The notes beneath the pieces were generated by a model that was not told the origin of the DNA, made no database searches, and was given only the letters and a program-made list of their open reading frames with translations. The position numbers were made by a program, and so were the translations under genes. From the NCBI GenBank assembly GCA_946616835.1, contig CAMOJK010000020.1:1-33292 (forward strand): 33,292 nucleotides of DNA. Reading direction: 5' to 3'. Source of the stretch: an uncultured Lachnospiraceae bacterium (GTDB lineage Bacteria; Bacillota; Clostridia; Lachnospirales; Lachnospiraceae). Positions 1 through 6,591 of this stretch are shown one piece after another (within the stretch, counting starts at the first letter, position 1; the number at the start of each line of letters is the position of its first letter).

Positions 1-1828
1 GGCCCTTTGCCCTGAATGGAAGCCTGTTTCCTCTTGGCAGAAGATAAGCATGTTCTCTTTTGATGCTTAAACTGTCCTCTATCATGCCGTCAGTTATGAG
101 AAGTATCGGGGCATCCTTCGGGAAGTCATCTGCATGCTGCAGCAGGTCTACAGCCGGCTGAAGCACCGTCCCTCCCCGGCCTTTCACCTCTACCCTTCCG
201 GCAATATCGCCCGGCGATATATATCCTGCATCATAAGCCTCGGCATCACAGAAAACTACCCTTGCATAAGGTACCTCCTTTGCCTCTGAATAGCTAGCTA
301 TGGCTCCCAGCGCATAGCCTATGGTTTTGGCACTCATTGATCCGGAAGTATCCACTACCACTCCGTATGTCCGGCTGTATTCCGGTATGTCTGCCGGAAC
401 GTATCTGGGCCTTGGGATATCGGGTGAAGCACCCTGCCTTCTGCTTGGCCTTGCATAGGTATGCCTGGCCTCAAGGGGTTTGAAATATACATCAAACCAC
501 TTGCCAAGCTCCACGTCCCAGGGGATCGGAGGCATTGCAAGAGCCCTTATTTCTTCAATGAGCCCTGCCGGTATCAGTCCTCTCCCCATCCCCAGATGGT
601 ATTCAAGCCCCTGCTGAAGCGCATTCCTGCAGAAATCATCAAGCTTCATTCCTGCAGCACCGTTCTTCCTTTTCCCTGTGTCTTCGCTGAAAAAGTCACC
701 CTTGCCGTAGCCGCAGAAGGTTGACAGCTTCCTGTATTTCCTTATTTCCTTTACAATACGGTCATATATTTCTTCTGCTGACATTCCCTTAAGCTCAGGA
801 TCATAAAGAAGCGTATCACCCGGCATGCTGCCGATACGCATCTCATGAAGCCATCCGTTTATCACGTAGTCGCAGGCCACGTTCCACAGATACCCGTCAC
901 GCCCCTGGCACCGTCCGGCATGATCAAGCCCTGCATGAAGGTACTCATGCGCAAGCACAAACTTAAGCTCCTCTTCCTTTAAGCCGGCTGCCGGATTGAC
1001 ATATATTTCCCTTGCCGTCACGTCAACTGCCGCAACGGATATTTCATTCCTTACGCAGTACCGGCTGTCCTCAATTACCTTAAAACCGGCTGCCAGCCCT
1101 CCAAGCAGGGGATAGTGGCTTATGAACCAGTTTGCAGCCCTTACTGACGCTGTTTCCGTTTTAGGATCACGGTATGAATGGCCTCCTGCATCGCTTACTG
1201 TCTGCGAAACGGAATGTACCAGAGCCCTTGCGAACATGGCTGACGGCGTACCGTTCTTCTGCCAGTCTTTATAAACGACTGGCTTGTCCAGCCCCTGCAT
1301 GTCCGGCTGACCCGGCAGCGCAGTACCGAAATGAAGCCCATCAGGGATGCCACGTTCCTTAAGATGCCAGTATATCTTAAGCTCGCTGTCGCCGGCAGCC
1401 TCCATGCCTGCTGTGTCGCTGCATACAGGGCGTCCAAATTTCACGTCTGAAAGGAAGCGTGCAATGTATATGTCGCACGCTGCATTCCAGAGAAACGGAT
1501 CGAACGACACCTGCCGCTTTACGCTCCCGTCAGACATGAGCTTGTCAAAGGCCGGAAGCTTATCTTCATCAAAATGCCCGAAGGCATAATGAAGCTTGCA
1601 GTGGGCTATCATATATGCCCATTCCTCCGGGGAAAACGGCACGTCCCTGTTTAAGTATATCCGGCCATCCCTGTCAGCGATGGCCGGTGTCTTTCCCATC
1701 TGGTCCTTACCTCTCTCATAACAGCCTCCGTACAACCTTGAGAATAACGGGCTGTTTTTTACTATTTCGATTCCGGCAAGAAGGGCCTCCTCATTGGGTT
1801 TTATCCTCTTTTTTTCATTTCTGTTCAT
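1..1828 (-). CDS. Metallopeptidase-like/VWA-domain protein (DUF2201 type), C-terminus cut by window edge
   Basis: 609 codons are visible and the frame stays open to base 1, so the end lies outside. The ATG at 1828 follows AGGTGG by about 5 bases. A zinc-protease-like HEYLH motif sits at residues 294-298, followed by LWNVACDYVINGWL. A von Willebrand A domain begins near residue 490, with a MIDAS motif DTSGSM (493-498) and later GGT and ITDG. An earlier segment, HCKLH (76-80) plus LWNAACDIYIARFL, looks like a degenerate copy of the protease-like half that lacks the catalytic Glu. The gene starts 8 bases after the moxR-like stop, the usual partner of VWA proteins. By analogy with MoxR-VWA pairs it probably acts as an adaptor or effector of the ATPase; its substrate is unknown. 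Family assignment is good, function is inference. Confidence 0.85.
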   Translation of the reverse strand, partial: MNRNEKKRIKPNEEALLAGIEIVKNSPLFSRLYGGCYERGKDQMGKTPAIADRDGRIYLNRDVPFSPEEWAYMIAHCKLHYAFGHFDEDKLPAFDKLMSDGSVKRQVSFDPFLWNAACDIYIARFLSDVKFGRPVCSDTAGMEAAGDSELKIYWHLKERGIPDGLHFGTALPGQPDMQGLDKPVVYKDWQKNGTPSAMFARALVHSVSQTVSDAGGHSYRDPKTETASVRAANWFISHYPLLGGLAAGFKVIEDSRYCVRNEISVAAVDVTAREIYVNPAAGLKEEELKFVLAHEYLHAGLDHAGRCQGRDGYLWNVACDYVINGWLHEMRIGSMPGDTLLYDPELKGMSAEEIYDRIVKEIRKYRKLSTFCGYGKGDFFSEDTGKRKNGAAGMKLDDFCRNALQQGLEYHLGMGRGLIPAGLIEEIRALAMPPIPWDVELGKWFDVYFKPLEARHTYARPSRRQGASPDIPRPRYVPADIPEYSRTYGVVVDTSGSMSAKTIGYALGAIASYSEAKEVPYARVVFCDAEAYDAGYISPGDIAGRVEVKGRGGTVLQPAVDLLQHADDFPKDAPILLITDGMIEDSLSIKREHAYLLPRGNRLPFRAKG

Positions 1829-1836
1829 TGTGCCAC

Positions 1837-2904
1837 CTATGTCCTGTTCACCAGCCTCGGAAGGTCGCGGACTATCTCTACCATGAACCAGTCAGGGAGC
1901 TTTCCGTCTTCATCTGCGGCTACTGTCATCTGTGCAAGCTCATAGCTGATCTGGGAAAGCTCCTTTATCAGGGCCTTGGCACGGTGAGCAAGGAACTGTC
2001 CGTCCTTTCCCAGCTTTTCCTTGTTCTCCGGAAGCTCCTGGATGAGCTTTGCCCTGAAGGACTGCGTAAGGAAATAAAGGGTATCCCTGTCCTCCGGCTT
2101 TGCGCTCCACCTTGCCTCCCCTTTTATGATCGAGCTCAGCATGTCCTTGTTGCCGAGCGTCTTTATGAACGCAAGGAACATTCCTGCGTGCGAAGCGCTG
2201 ATGCTTCCGTAAGCAAGGACCCGGAGCGTCTCATTGGACACGCTGTTCCCGTCCTCTCCTGCATGGTATTCCTTGAGCGCATCACTGAGCATATGCCAGC
2301 TCCTTGGGGTTGAATAAGGCTCCTCGTTCTTGGTCGGCTCGCTGAAAAGATGGTCCGGGCGCTGGGTGATATAGCTGATCACCCAGGGATGTATGTCATT
2401 CTCATACGCCCAGTCCAGCCACTGGGAGTTGTCTGCTGTCAGCTGCACATGGAACATACGGTTTATGAGCGCCGTTGACATGGTCTTTACTATTGCTCCG
2501 TCCTGTGAACGGTTGCCGGCACCTATCACTACGCTTCCGGTCGGAAGACGGTATTCTCCCACCCTTCTCTCATGTATGAGGCTGTAGAACGCCTTCTGCA
2601 CTTCCTGGGAGCATGCGTTCAGCTCGTCCAGGAACAGCACGTAAGGCTCCTTCCTCGCGATCATCTTAGGCGGCAGGAATTCCGAGGTCTCCCCGTTAAT
2701 CCTGGGTATGCCTATTATGTCCTCCGGTGCCAACTGGGAGCCGAGTAGCGACACGCACTCCATCCCGACCTCATCTGCAAATTTCTGCACCAGGGCAGTT
2801 TTTCCTATCCCCGGTGCTCCCCATATGAATACGGGGCGCGTGGGCGCGATATTCAGAAGAATATCCGATAATTCATTCTGTGTTACTGTAAACGGTAAAT
2901 TCAT
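1837..2904 (-). CDS. MoxR-like AAA+ ATPase
   Basis: 355 residues. Walker A is GAPGIGKT (29-36), Walker B VLFLDE (89-94), and a sensor-like GNRSQDG segment follows, the layout of MoxR/AAA_5 ATPases. The ATG is preceded by AAAGGAAAGGAAAAAT, a good ribosome binding site. It lies 19 bases after rtcB and 8 bases before the VWA gene, so the three are almost certainly co-transcribed. MoxR ATPases generally work as chaperone-like remodelers with a VWA partner, sometimes helping to insert metals or assemble complexes. Here the partner is the downstream metallopeptidase/VWA protein. What the pair remodels is not known; the link with RtcB suggests an RNA or ribonucleoprotein role, which is inference. 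Confidence 0.9.
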   Translation of the reverse strand: MNLPFTVTQNELSDILLNIAPTRPVFIWGAPGIGKTALVQKFADEVGMECVSLLGSQLAPEDIIGIPRINGETSEFLPPKMIARKEPYVLFLDELNACSQEVQKAFYSLIHERRVGEYRLPTGSVVIGAGNRSQDGAIVKTMSTALINRMFHVQLTADNSQWLDWAYENDIHPWVISYITQRPDHLFSEPTKNEEPYSTPRSWHMLSDALKEYHAGEDGNSVSNETLRVLAYGSISASHAGMFLAFIKTLGNKDMLSSIIKGEARWSAKPEDRDTLYFLTQSFRAKLIQELPENKEKLGKDGQFLAHRAKALIKELSQISYELAQMTVAADEDGKLPDWFMVEIVRDLPRLVNRT

Positions 2905-2923
2905 ATTTTTCCTTTCCTTTAGG

Positions 2924-4039
2924 TCAGGCGCTGCCTGCCTTGAAACTGTAAACCGGTTTTATCACTTCCGTGATATCAACGCTGTCTTTTATCGCTTCCT
3001 TGATCTCGTCTATGCTCCGGTACGCAAAGGGTGCCTCATCCAGGGTATCCTTTCCTATTGACGTACAGTAAATTCCCTGCATGGATTTCTTGAATTCTGA
3101 TACTGTATGCCTGTTCATTACATCTTCGCGCTTAAGTACCCTTCCTGCCCCGTGGGGAGCCGAGCAGTTCCATTCATGATTTCCCTTTCCTTTCCCGAGT
3201 ATTATGCCGTCACGCATATTGATCGGTATTATCACCTGCTCGTCCTTTCTGGCTGATATTGCGCCTTTCCTTATCATGGGTACATCGCTGCTTATGTCTA
3301 TATAGTTGTGCACGCAGCTGCAGCGCTCCGTTTCCTTCCACTTCATGCCTCTCAGTATCTCATCCAGCATTGCCCTACGGTTCAGTGCAGCATATTCCTG
3401 CACTACGGCTACATCCTTTATATATTTTTCTGCAAGTTCCCCCTCAAGGTATGTCATCTCGTAAGGAACATCTATCCCTTGTTTTTTCAATGCCTTCTGG
3501 CCTTCCTTGAGATAGTATTCTGCTACTTCCTTTCCAAGATGCCGGCTCCCCGAATGTACCACCACATAGAGAGATCCGTCTTCTCCCCGGTCTGCCTCGA
3601 TAAAGTGGTTTCCTCCTCCCAGGGTGCCTATGCCAAGCATCGCCTTCTCAAGCCTGATATGCTCGGCGCATTCAAGCCTTGCAAAATCAAAGTCTGCGGC
3701 AAATCTGTGCATGTCGCTCCGGATAGCACTTCCTGCCGGTATCCTTCTGTGTACCAGCTTGTCCAGCTGGGCGCAGTCCAGCCTCTTTTCCTTTATCTTT
3801 ACGGCAGACATCCCGCATCCTATGTCAACGCCTACAACCGACGGCAGGATGCGTTCTGTAATGGTTGCCGTAAAGCCGACGGGGCCTACCTTTCCCGGAT
3901 GTACATCAGGCATTACACGGATCCTGCTCCCCTTAAAAGACATGTCATCACAGAGGAGCTTTATCTGTGCCAGAGCATAGTCTTCCACACTGTCAGAATA
4001 GACCAGTGCAGAAGCATACTTTCCTTCTACTGTTTTCAT
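2924..4039 (-). CDS. rtcB: RNA-splicing ligase RtcB family protein
   Basis: 371 residues. RtcB enzymes join RNA ends bearing 2',3'-cyclic phosphate or 3'-phosphate to 5'-OH ends, using GTP and manganese. All key motifs are visible: DIGCGM (72-77, metal-binding Cys75), GGGNHF (141-146), HSGSRH (162-167), VHNY (His244), RKGA (257-260), and HGAGR (296-300), whose His is the expected guanylylated residue. The frame is open 24 codons further upstream, but the ATG at 4039 has AAAAGGAAAATTAT in front of it, while the upstream ATG lies in the terminator hairpin. It is slightly shorter than the roughly 400 to 480 residues of well-known RtcBs. No archease or RtcA gene is visible beside it. First gene of the operon with the MoxR-like and VWA genes. 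Confidence 0.95.
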   Translation of the reverse strand: MKTVEGKYASALVYSDSVEDYALAQIKLLCDDMSFKGSRIRVMPDVHPGKVGPVGFTATITERILPSVVGVDIGCGMSAVKIKEKRLDCAQLDKLVHRRIPAGSAIRSDMHRFAADFDFARLECAEHIRLEKAMLGIGTLGGGNHFIEADRGEDGSLYVVVHSGSRHLGKEVAEYYLKEGQKALKKQGIDVPYEMTYLEGELAEKYIKDVAVVQEYAALNRRAMLDEILRGMKWKETERCSCVHNYIDISSDVPMIRKGAISARKDEQVIIPINMRDGIILGKGKGNHEWNCSAPHGAGRVLKREDVMNRHTVSEFKKSMQGIYCTSIGKDTLDEAPFAYRSIDEIKEAIKDSVDITEVIKPVYSFKAGSA

Positions 4040-4101
4040 ATAATTTTCCTTTTCTATTTTATGTGTGGAAATATCTGAATGCCGGCATGACGGCCGGACA
4101 T

Positions 4102-4129
4102 AAAAATACATCCCTCGACAAGGGATGCA
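4102..4129 (-). terminator. Intrinsic terminator in the rtcB leader (candidate attenuator)
   Basis: On the minus strand TGCATCCCT (4129-4121), loop TGTCG, then AGGGATGTA (4115-4107) make a 9-bp stem with one G-U pair, followed at once by TTTTT (4106-4102). It lies after the promoter and leader ORF and about 60 bases before the rtcB start. It would therefore stop rtcB transcription unless prevented. A second short CCGGC/GCCGG hairpin follows at 4082-4097. Confidence 0.7.
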
Positions 4130-4140
4130 AAGATCATAGC

Positions 4141-4200
4141 TGTCTGATTCAATACTGTACGACAGACGCCGTATTAAGTGTCAGCCTATACTATCAGACG
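4141..4200 (-). promoter_or_regulatory. Alternative base-pairing elements in the rtcB leader
   Basis: Minus-strand RNA carries GTCTGAT (4199-4193), then a second copy of GTCTG (4167-4163), then ATCAGAC (4148-4142). Either of the first two can pair with the third, 7 bp or 5 bp, so they compete. The first copy overlaps the end of the 24-codon leader ORF, so ribosome position could choose between the two folds. That layout is typical of translation-coupled attenuation. The pairings are seen; the switching is inference. Confidence 0.4.
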
Positions 4201-4260
4201 GATGACCTGCACCCTGTCATTAACTGTTGCATGTTTTGTATTGTTCATTTTTGATTGCAT
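4186..4260 (-). CDS. Putative 24-residue leader peptide upstream of rtcB
   Basis: The ATG at 4260 is preceded by a strong AAAGGAGGATGGCC site. The frame runs 24 codons to a TAG at 4186-4188. The peptide begins MQSKMNNTKHATVNDR and ends VIRLIV. No family is recognised and there is no signal peptide or membrane segment. The strong ribosome site in a leader that ends in an intrinsic terminator suggests a regulatory ORF. It has no obvious run of one amino acid; Asn-Asn and a few basic residues are the only mild bias. Confidence 0.5.
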   Translation of the reverse strand: MQSKMNNTKHATVNDRVQVIRLIV

Positions 4261-4304
4261 GGCCATCCTCCTTTCTTTTGGCTTAAAAATTTATGTTACT
4301 GAAC

Positions 4305-4333
4305 ACTATAATATCCTATGCTGTTTTTGTCAA
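4305..4333 (-). promoter_or_regulatory. Sigma-A type promoter of the rtcB operon
   Basis: On the minus strand TTGACA (4333-4328), a 17-base spacer, then TATAGT (4310-4305). It is the best -35/-10 pair upstream of rtcB. The start would be near 4298, giving a leader of roughly 260 bases before the rtcB ATG. Confidence 0.8.
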
Positions 4334-4429
4334 ATGCCTTCATAACCCTTTCTTAATCATTCATAACATAGACTGTATTCAACAATGCGGAGCATGTGTA
4401 TCCTCAATGTATTTCATCCAATGTATGAA

Positions 4430-4552
4430 CTATCGAAATATCTCCAAATAAATCTCTTCGCCATTTTGTATAGTCAATAAAGAATCATCATAATCAAAAA
4501 TGCCGGTGCAACCTAATGCACCGGCACACATGTCACTTAGATATCCAAACAT
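4430..4552 (-). CDS. Small hypothetical ORF, possibly a decayed gene end
   Basis: 40 codons from an ATG at 4552 (GGAG ten bases upstream) to a TAG at 4430. It begins MFGYLSDMCAGALG and has DYDDSLLTIQNGEE in its second half, which reads like real protein. Just past the stop, another frame continues IVHTLDEIH before its own stop, consistent with an old frameshift. It contains the 4501-4526 hairpin, which can instead be read as a terminator, and overlaps another small ORF (4533-4676) in a different frame. Not recognised. Either coding remnant or chance. Confidence 0.3.
   Translation of the reverse strand: MFGYLSDMCAGALGCTGIFDYDDSLLTIQNGEEIYLEIFR
4496..4526 (-). terminator. Probable terminator after the ParDE-like module
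   Basis: A perfect 10-bp stem, TGCCGGTGCA (4501-4510) and TGCACCGGCA (4517-4526), has a 6-base loop and is followed on the minus strand by TTTTT (4500-4496). It ends the transcript of the toxin-antitoxin pair and would isolate it from the rtcB promoter. It also falls inside a small open frame, so it is not beyond doubt. Confidence 0.75.
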
Positions 4553-4676
4553 TTTCTGTTCGCTCCATTTTTCTGTTTGCAACTAGTGAACTTAATATTG
4601 TATAGATATCAGATTCTTCTTCAATCAAAAGTATAACTAATACATTCTCGTAGAATCTTCTGCCAATTTCGCTCAT
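4533..4676 (-). CDS. Small hypothetical ORF overlapping the toxin gene end
   Basis: 47 codons from an ATG at 4676 inside the toxin gene, in another frame, to a TGA at 4533, only 7 bases before the terminator stem. It begins MSEIGRRFYENVLV and contains EEESDIYTILSSLVANRKM. A weak AGGG lies about 9 bases before the ATG. Composition reads like protein beyond the toxin stop, and it sits exactly between toxin and terminator. It may be a small third gene of the module or a chance frame. Confidence 0.3.
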   Translation of the reverse strand: MSEIGRRFYENVLVILLIEEESDIYTILSSLVANRKMERTENVWISK

Positions 4677-4956
4677 GACGAAGAACCCTGATTATATATA
4701 CTGTCCTACTATTATCGTCAACAAAGTAGAAAATAATGGATGGATCGAACAGTTTTTTCAGAATTAACTTCTTTCGATAGTAAATCCCTGTTCCAGTGTA
4801 CAACCGAAACTCATGACCAAGTGCATTTCCTTCCACATCAATTTCATCATTGAATCGGTCCGCACGCTCTCTTCCAAATCGAAGTTCAATGTAATCCGCT
4901 ATGTCAGCTACGTCATAAATAGCCTCCCGTGACCATGCTACACTATAATCACCCAT
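4621..4956 (-). CDS. RelE/ParE-family toxin
   Basis: 111 residues, the usual size for this toxin family. The start reads WSREAIYDVADIADYI, the N-terminal helix typical of ParE/RelE; the end has VYIIRVLRHERNW, matching the family's last strand and conserved basic residues. The ATG overlaps the antitoxin gene by 8 bases (toxin ATGGGTGA within the antitoxin stop region), a translationally coupled toxin-antitoxin layout. Whether it attacks gyrase (ParE) or ribosome-bound mRNA (RelE) cannot be told by eye. Confidence 0.8.
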   Translation of the reverse strand: MGDYSVAWSREAIYDVADIADYIELRFGRERADRFNDEIDVEGNALGHEFRLYTGTGIYYRKKLILKKLFDPSIIFYFVDDNSRTVYIIRVLRHERNWQKILRECISYTFD

Positions 4957-5143
4957 TAGCGGCTACTCCTGTGTTAGTTCGGACAAAACGCCTGGCATCT
5001 CTAATTCTACGAACCTCTGCCATAGCTTCTTCATGTGGCAAAGTCCTCCCTGCCTCTATATCTTCCAGTCCCCTATCCAACATACGGAGCAGGTTAGGAT
5101 CGGCTTCTGACGCATCCTGAATTGTAATCTTCTCATCTACCAT
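4949..5143 (-). CDS. Antitoxin of the ParDE/RelBE-like pair
   Basis: 64 residues, acidic and mostly helical, placed directly upstream of and overlapping the toxin gene. The ATG follows AGGAGGTGGCATT. The segment LPHEEAMAEVRRIRDARR resembles the C-terminal toxin-binding tail of ParD-like antitoxins. There is little room for a classical DNA-binding domain, so self-repression may be weak or need the toxin. Called mainly from size, position and coupling. Confidence 0.7.
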   Translation of the reverse strand: MVDEKITIQDASEADPNLLRMLDRGLEDIEAGRTLPHEEAMAEVRRIRDARRFVRTNTGVAANG

Positions 5144-5230
5144 AATGCCACCTCCTAGTTCCAGAATATATGCACCTATTTCTTCTTATCGTCATTTCAA
5201 ACCGTAATATTAATACTGCAATGACACCAT

Positions 5231-5243
5231 CAACTCTCAGTTG
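5231..5243. repeat. Short inverted repeat upstream of the ParDE-like pair
   Basis: CAACT, CTC, AGTTG: a 5-bp perfect inverted repeat about 90 bases before the antitoxin start. It could be an operator for the pair. The rest of 5144-5346 is AT-rich and shows no ORF with a ribosome site. Confidence 0.25.
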
Positions 5244-5346
5244 AATTGTAACAGAATTTCAGAGTTTTCTCAACAAATTCACCCTATACGATTTTTTATT
5301 AATCAAATGATTTTGTTTTCTACTTGCATCAAGTAAAAACTGAAAT

Positions 5347-5748
5347 CTACTCAGTCCAGTTTTCAACTTTGAGGTCACTCACTCTTTTGAATTCCTTCAC
5401 ATTGTTAGTGACAACCTTATAACCCAAAGACATTGCATGACCGGCAATCATCATATCGAGTGGGCCTATCGGTGTTCCCTTTTTCTCCAGATCCGCTCTA
5501 ATCTTTCCGTAGCATTCAGCAGCATCTACATCAAAATCCAGTATTTCGATATTTGCCAAAAGCAGAGAAAGCGCAAGTCTATTCTTATCAATGGCTGCAC
5601 TTTTCTCGACACCATGCACAAGCTCTGCGTATGTTATAGATGATATACATACATCAGCCGGATCAACTTCCTGTAATTTCTGAAACACCTTTTCCGGCTT
5701 ATGCTTAATTGCATAGATGCATATATTGGTATCAAGCATATATCTCAT
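5347..5748 (-). CDS. vapC: VapC-type PIN-domain ribonuclease toxin
   Basis: 133 residues. It has the PIN-domain acidic residues Asp6 (MLDTNIC), Glu42 (SITYAELVHG) and Asp98 (GPLDMMIAGHA), then TNNVKEF (114-120) at the usual fourth site. VapC toxins cut initiator tRNA or rRNA. Its start overlaps the end of vapB by 4 bases (the ATGA arrangement). The family and pairing are clear; the RNA target is not predictable. Confidence 0.92.
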   Translation of the reverse strand: MRYMLDTNICIYAIKHKPEKVFQKLQEVDPADVCISSITYAELVHGVEKSAAIDKNRLALSLLLANIEILDFDVDAAECYGKIRADLEKKGTPIGPLDMMIAGHAMSLGYKVVTNNVKEFKRVSDLKVENWTE

Positions 5749-5975
5749 AACGATTCACGCTCCTGTACCATATCCTTTGTCCTTCCTTCCGCCATGAAAT
5801 CATCAGAAAACATGTCTATTGCTCTCATAAAAGAATCCCACTTATTTTGCTTTGGAAGCAGAATTACGATATCTCCTATTTTATTCACCATGACCTCATC
5901 TGATGAAAAACGACATTCCTTTGGAAGTCTGACTGCCTGACTTCTTCCATTTTCAAAAACCTTTGCTGTCATCAT
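5745..5975 (-). CDS. vapB: VapB-type AbrB-fold antitoxin
   Basis: 76 residues. The motif KVFENGRSQAVRLPKECRF is the swapped-hairpin (SpoVT/AbrB) DNA-binding domain of VapB antitoxins; the acidic C-terminal half would bind VapC. The ATG at 5975 has GGAAGGTG upstream; the longer open frame to 6029 would run through the promoter and is unlikely. It probably represses its own promoter through the inverted repeat at 6001-6020. Confidence 0.9.
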   Translation of the reverse strand: MMTAKVFENGRSQAVRLPKECRFSSDEVMVNKIGDIVILLPKQNKWDSFMRAIDMFSDDFMAEGRTKDMVQERESL

Positions 5976-5999
5976 ATTGATCACCTTCCTTTCACTTTT

Positions 6000-6029
6000 A
6001 GTATATACCAAGATATAGACCAAAATCAA
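6000..6029 (-). promoter_or_regulatory. vapBC promoter with overlapping operator-like repeat
   Basis: On the minus strand TTGATT (6029-6024), an 18-base spacer and TATACT (6005-6000). The spacer holds an imperfect inverted repeat, GTATATAC, CAAG, ATATAGAC (6001-6020), matching at 6 of 8 positions. AbrB-fold antitoxins commonly bind such repeats, so this is a plausible autorepression site. Confidence 0.55.
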
Positions 6030-6265
6030 TAGAAATCTTTACAATGCATCATTTCCATTTTAAAACAATCTCTGGGTACCCAAAACGGTATCTATTCGCC
6101 CAGTTTTTCCATTTTCATTTAGTATCATCACATCCAAAAATCACGGAAAATACAGCACTCTACGAACTGGCAATTCTTCCAAAAAGCCAAAACACATAGT
6201 AGCTTACAAAGTACTCTACCGCATTCTCCGGGAAAAACTCTTTGAACTCACATTTGCCATTGTAA

Positions 6266-6508
6266 AAGTCTTGCCGGAACCCGCTTGCTGAACTGAACTT
6301 TCAGATTGGCAATAACATCTCTGTCAGCTTTGAGGAGGGGACGCTGATAATAACTAAGGCAGAACTCCAACAAAATAATTAGAAAAGACGTGCAGAGGTT
6401 GAATTTCCTCTACACGTACTCATTTACGCAAACAAAAAACGCTTTGCGAAAGCAAAACGTCTTCAGGAACTCCTTTTACACGTGGCAGATGAGCTATTAT
6501 CAATATAG
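6266..6508 (+). pseudogene. Broken SymE-like toxin remnant
   Basis: From 6266 to the TAG at 6380-6382 the plus strand reads NPLAELNFQIG, NNISVSFEEG, TLIITKAE. This resembles the conserved C-terminus of SymE-type toxins (a 'WL..aGF..G..v.V....G.L.I' pattern). The 80 or so bases before it read as protein only in other frames (KVLYRILREKLFEL), so the N-terminal half is frameshifted, and no start or ribosome site is visible. After the stop the same frame stays open for 41 more codons (AEVEFPLHVLIYANKKRF) to 6508. Best explained as a decayed gene. Confidence 0.4.
6381..6417 (-). terminator. Minus-strand intrinsic terminator
   Basis: Minus strand: ACGTGTAGAGG (6417-6407), an 8-base loop, CCTCTGCACGT (6398-6388), an 11-bp stem with one G-U pair, then CTTTTCT. 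It follows the small 42-codon ORF at 6463-6591 and would separate the epimerase side from vapBC. Confidence 0.6.
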
Positions 6509-6591
6509 CCGTTTTTCGGATCCTTATCAATAGGATTCACGAAATCGTGAAAAACTTCGGCTTCGTTCTTATCCGTTACAGGAGCCCCCAT
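6463..6591 (-). CDS. Small hypothetical ORF before a terminator
   Basis: 42 codons from an ATG at 6591 to a TGA at 6463, starting MGAPVTDKNEAEVF and containing DFVNPIDKDPKNGY. It reads like protein and is followed 46 bases later by an intrinsic terminator. In frame and upstream of the ATG lie further sense codons (LGFCGTGNSK), so it may be the tail of a larger broken gene. Only a weak GGGA is seen as a ribosome site. It is antisense to the end of the SymE-like remnant, so at most one of the two is functional there. Confidence 0.3.
   Translation of the reverse strand: MGAPVTDKNEAEVFHDFVNPIDKDPKNGYIDNSSSATCKRSS

Noticed and set aside
1615-2313. Plus-strand open frame of 232 codons
   Set aside because: It is antisense to the moxR-like and VWA genes, has no ribosome site, and its protein is Leu/Cys/Pro-rich with no family signs.
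3308-4078. Plus-strand open frame of 256 codons opposite rtcB
   Set aside because: rtcB has all catalytic motifs on the other strand; this frame has no ribosome site or recognisable domain.
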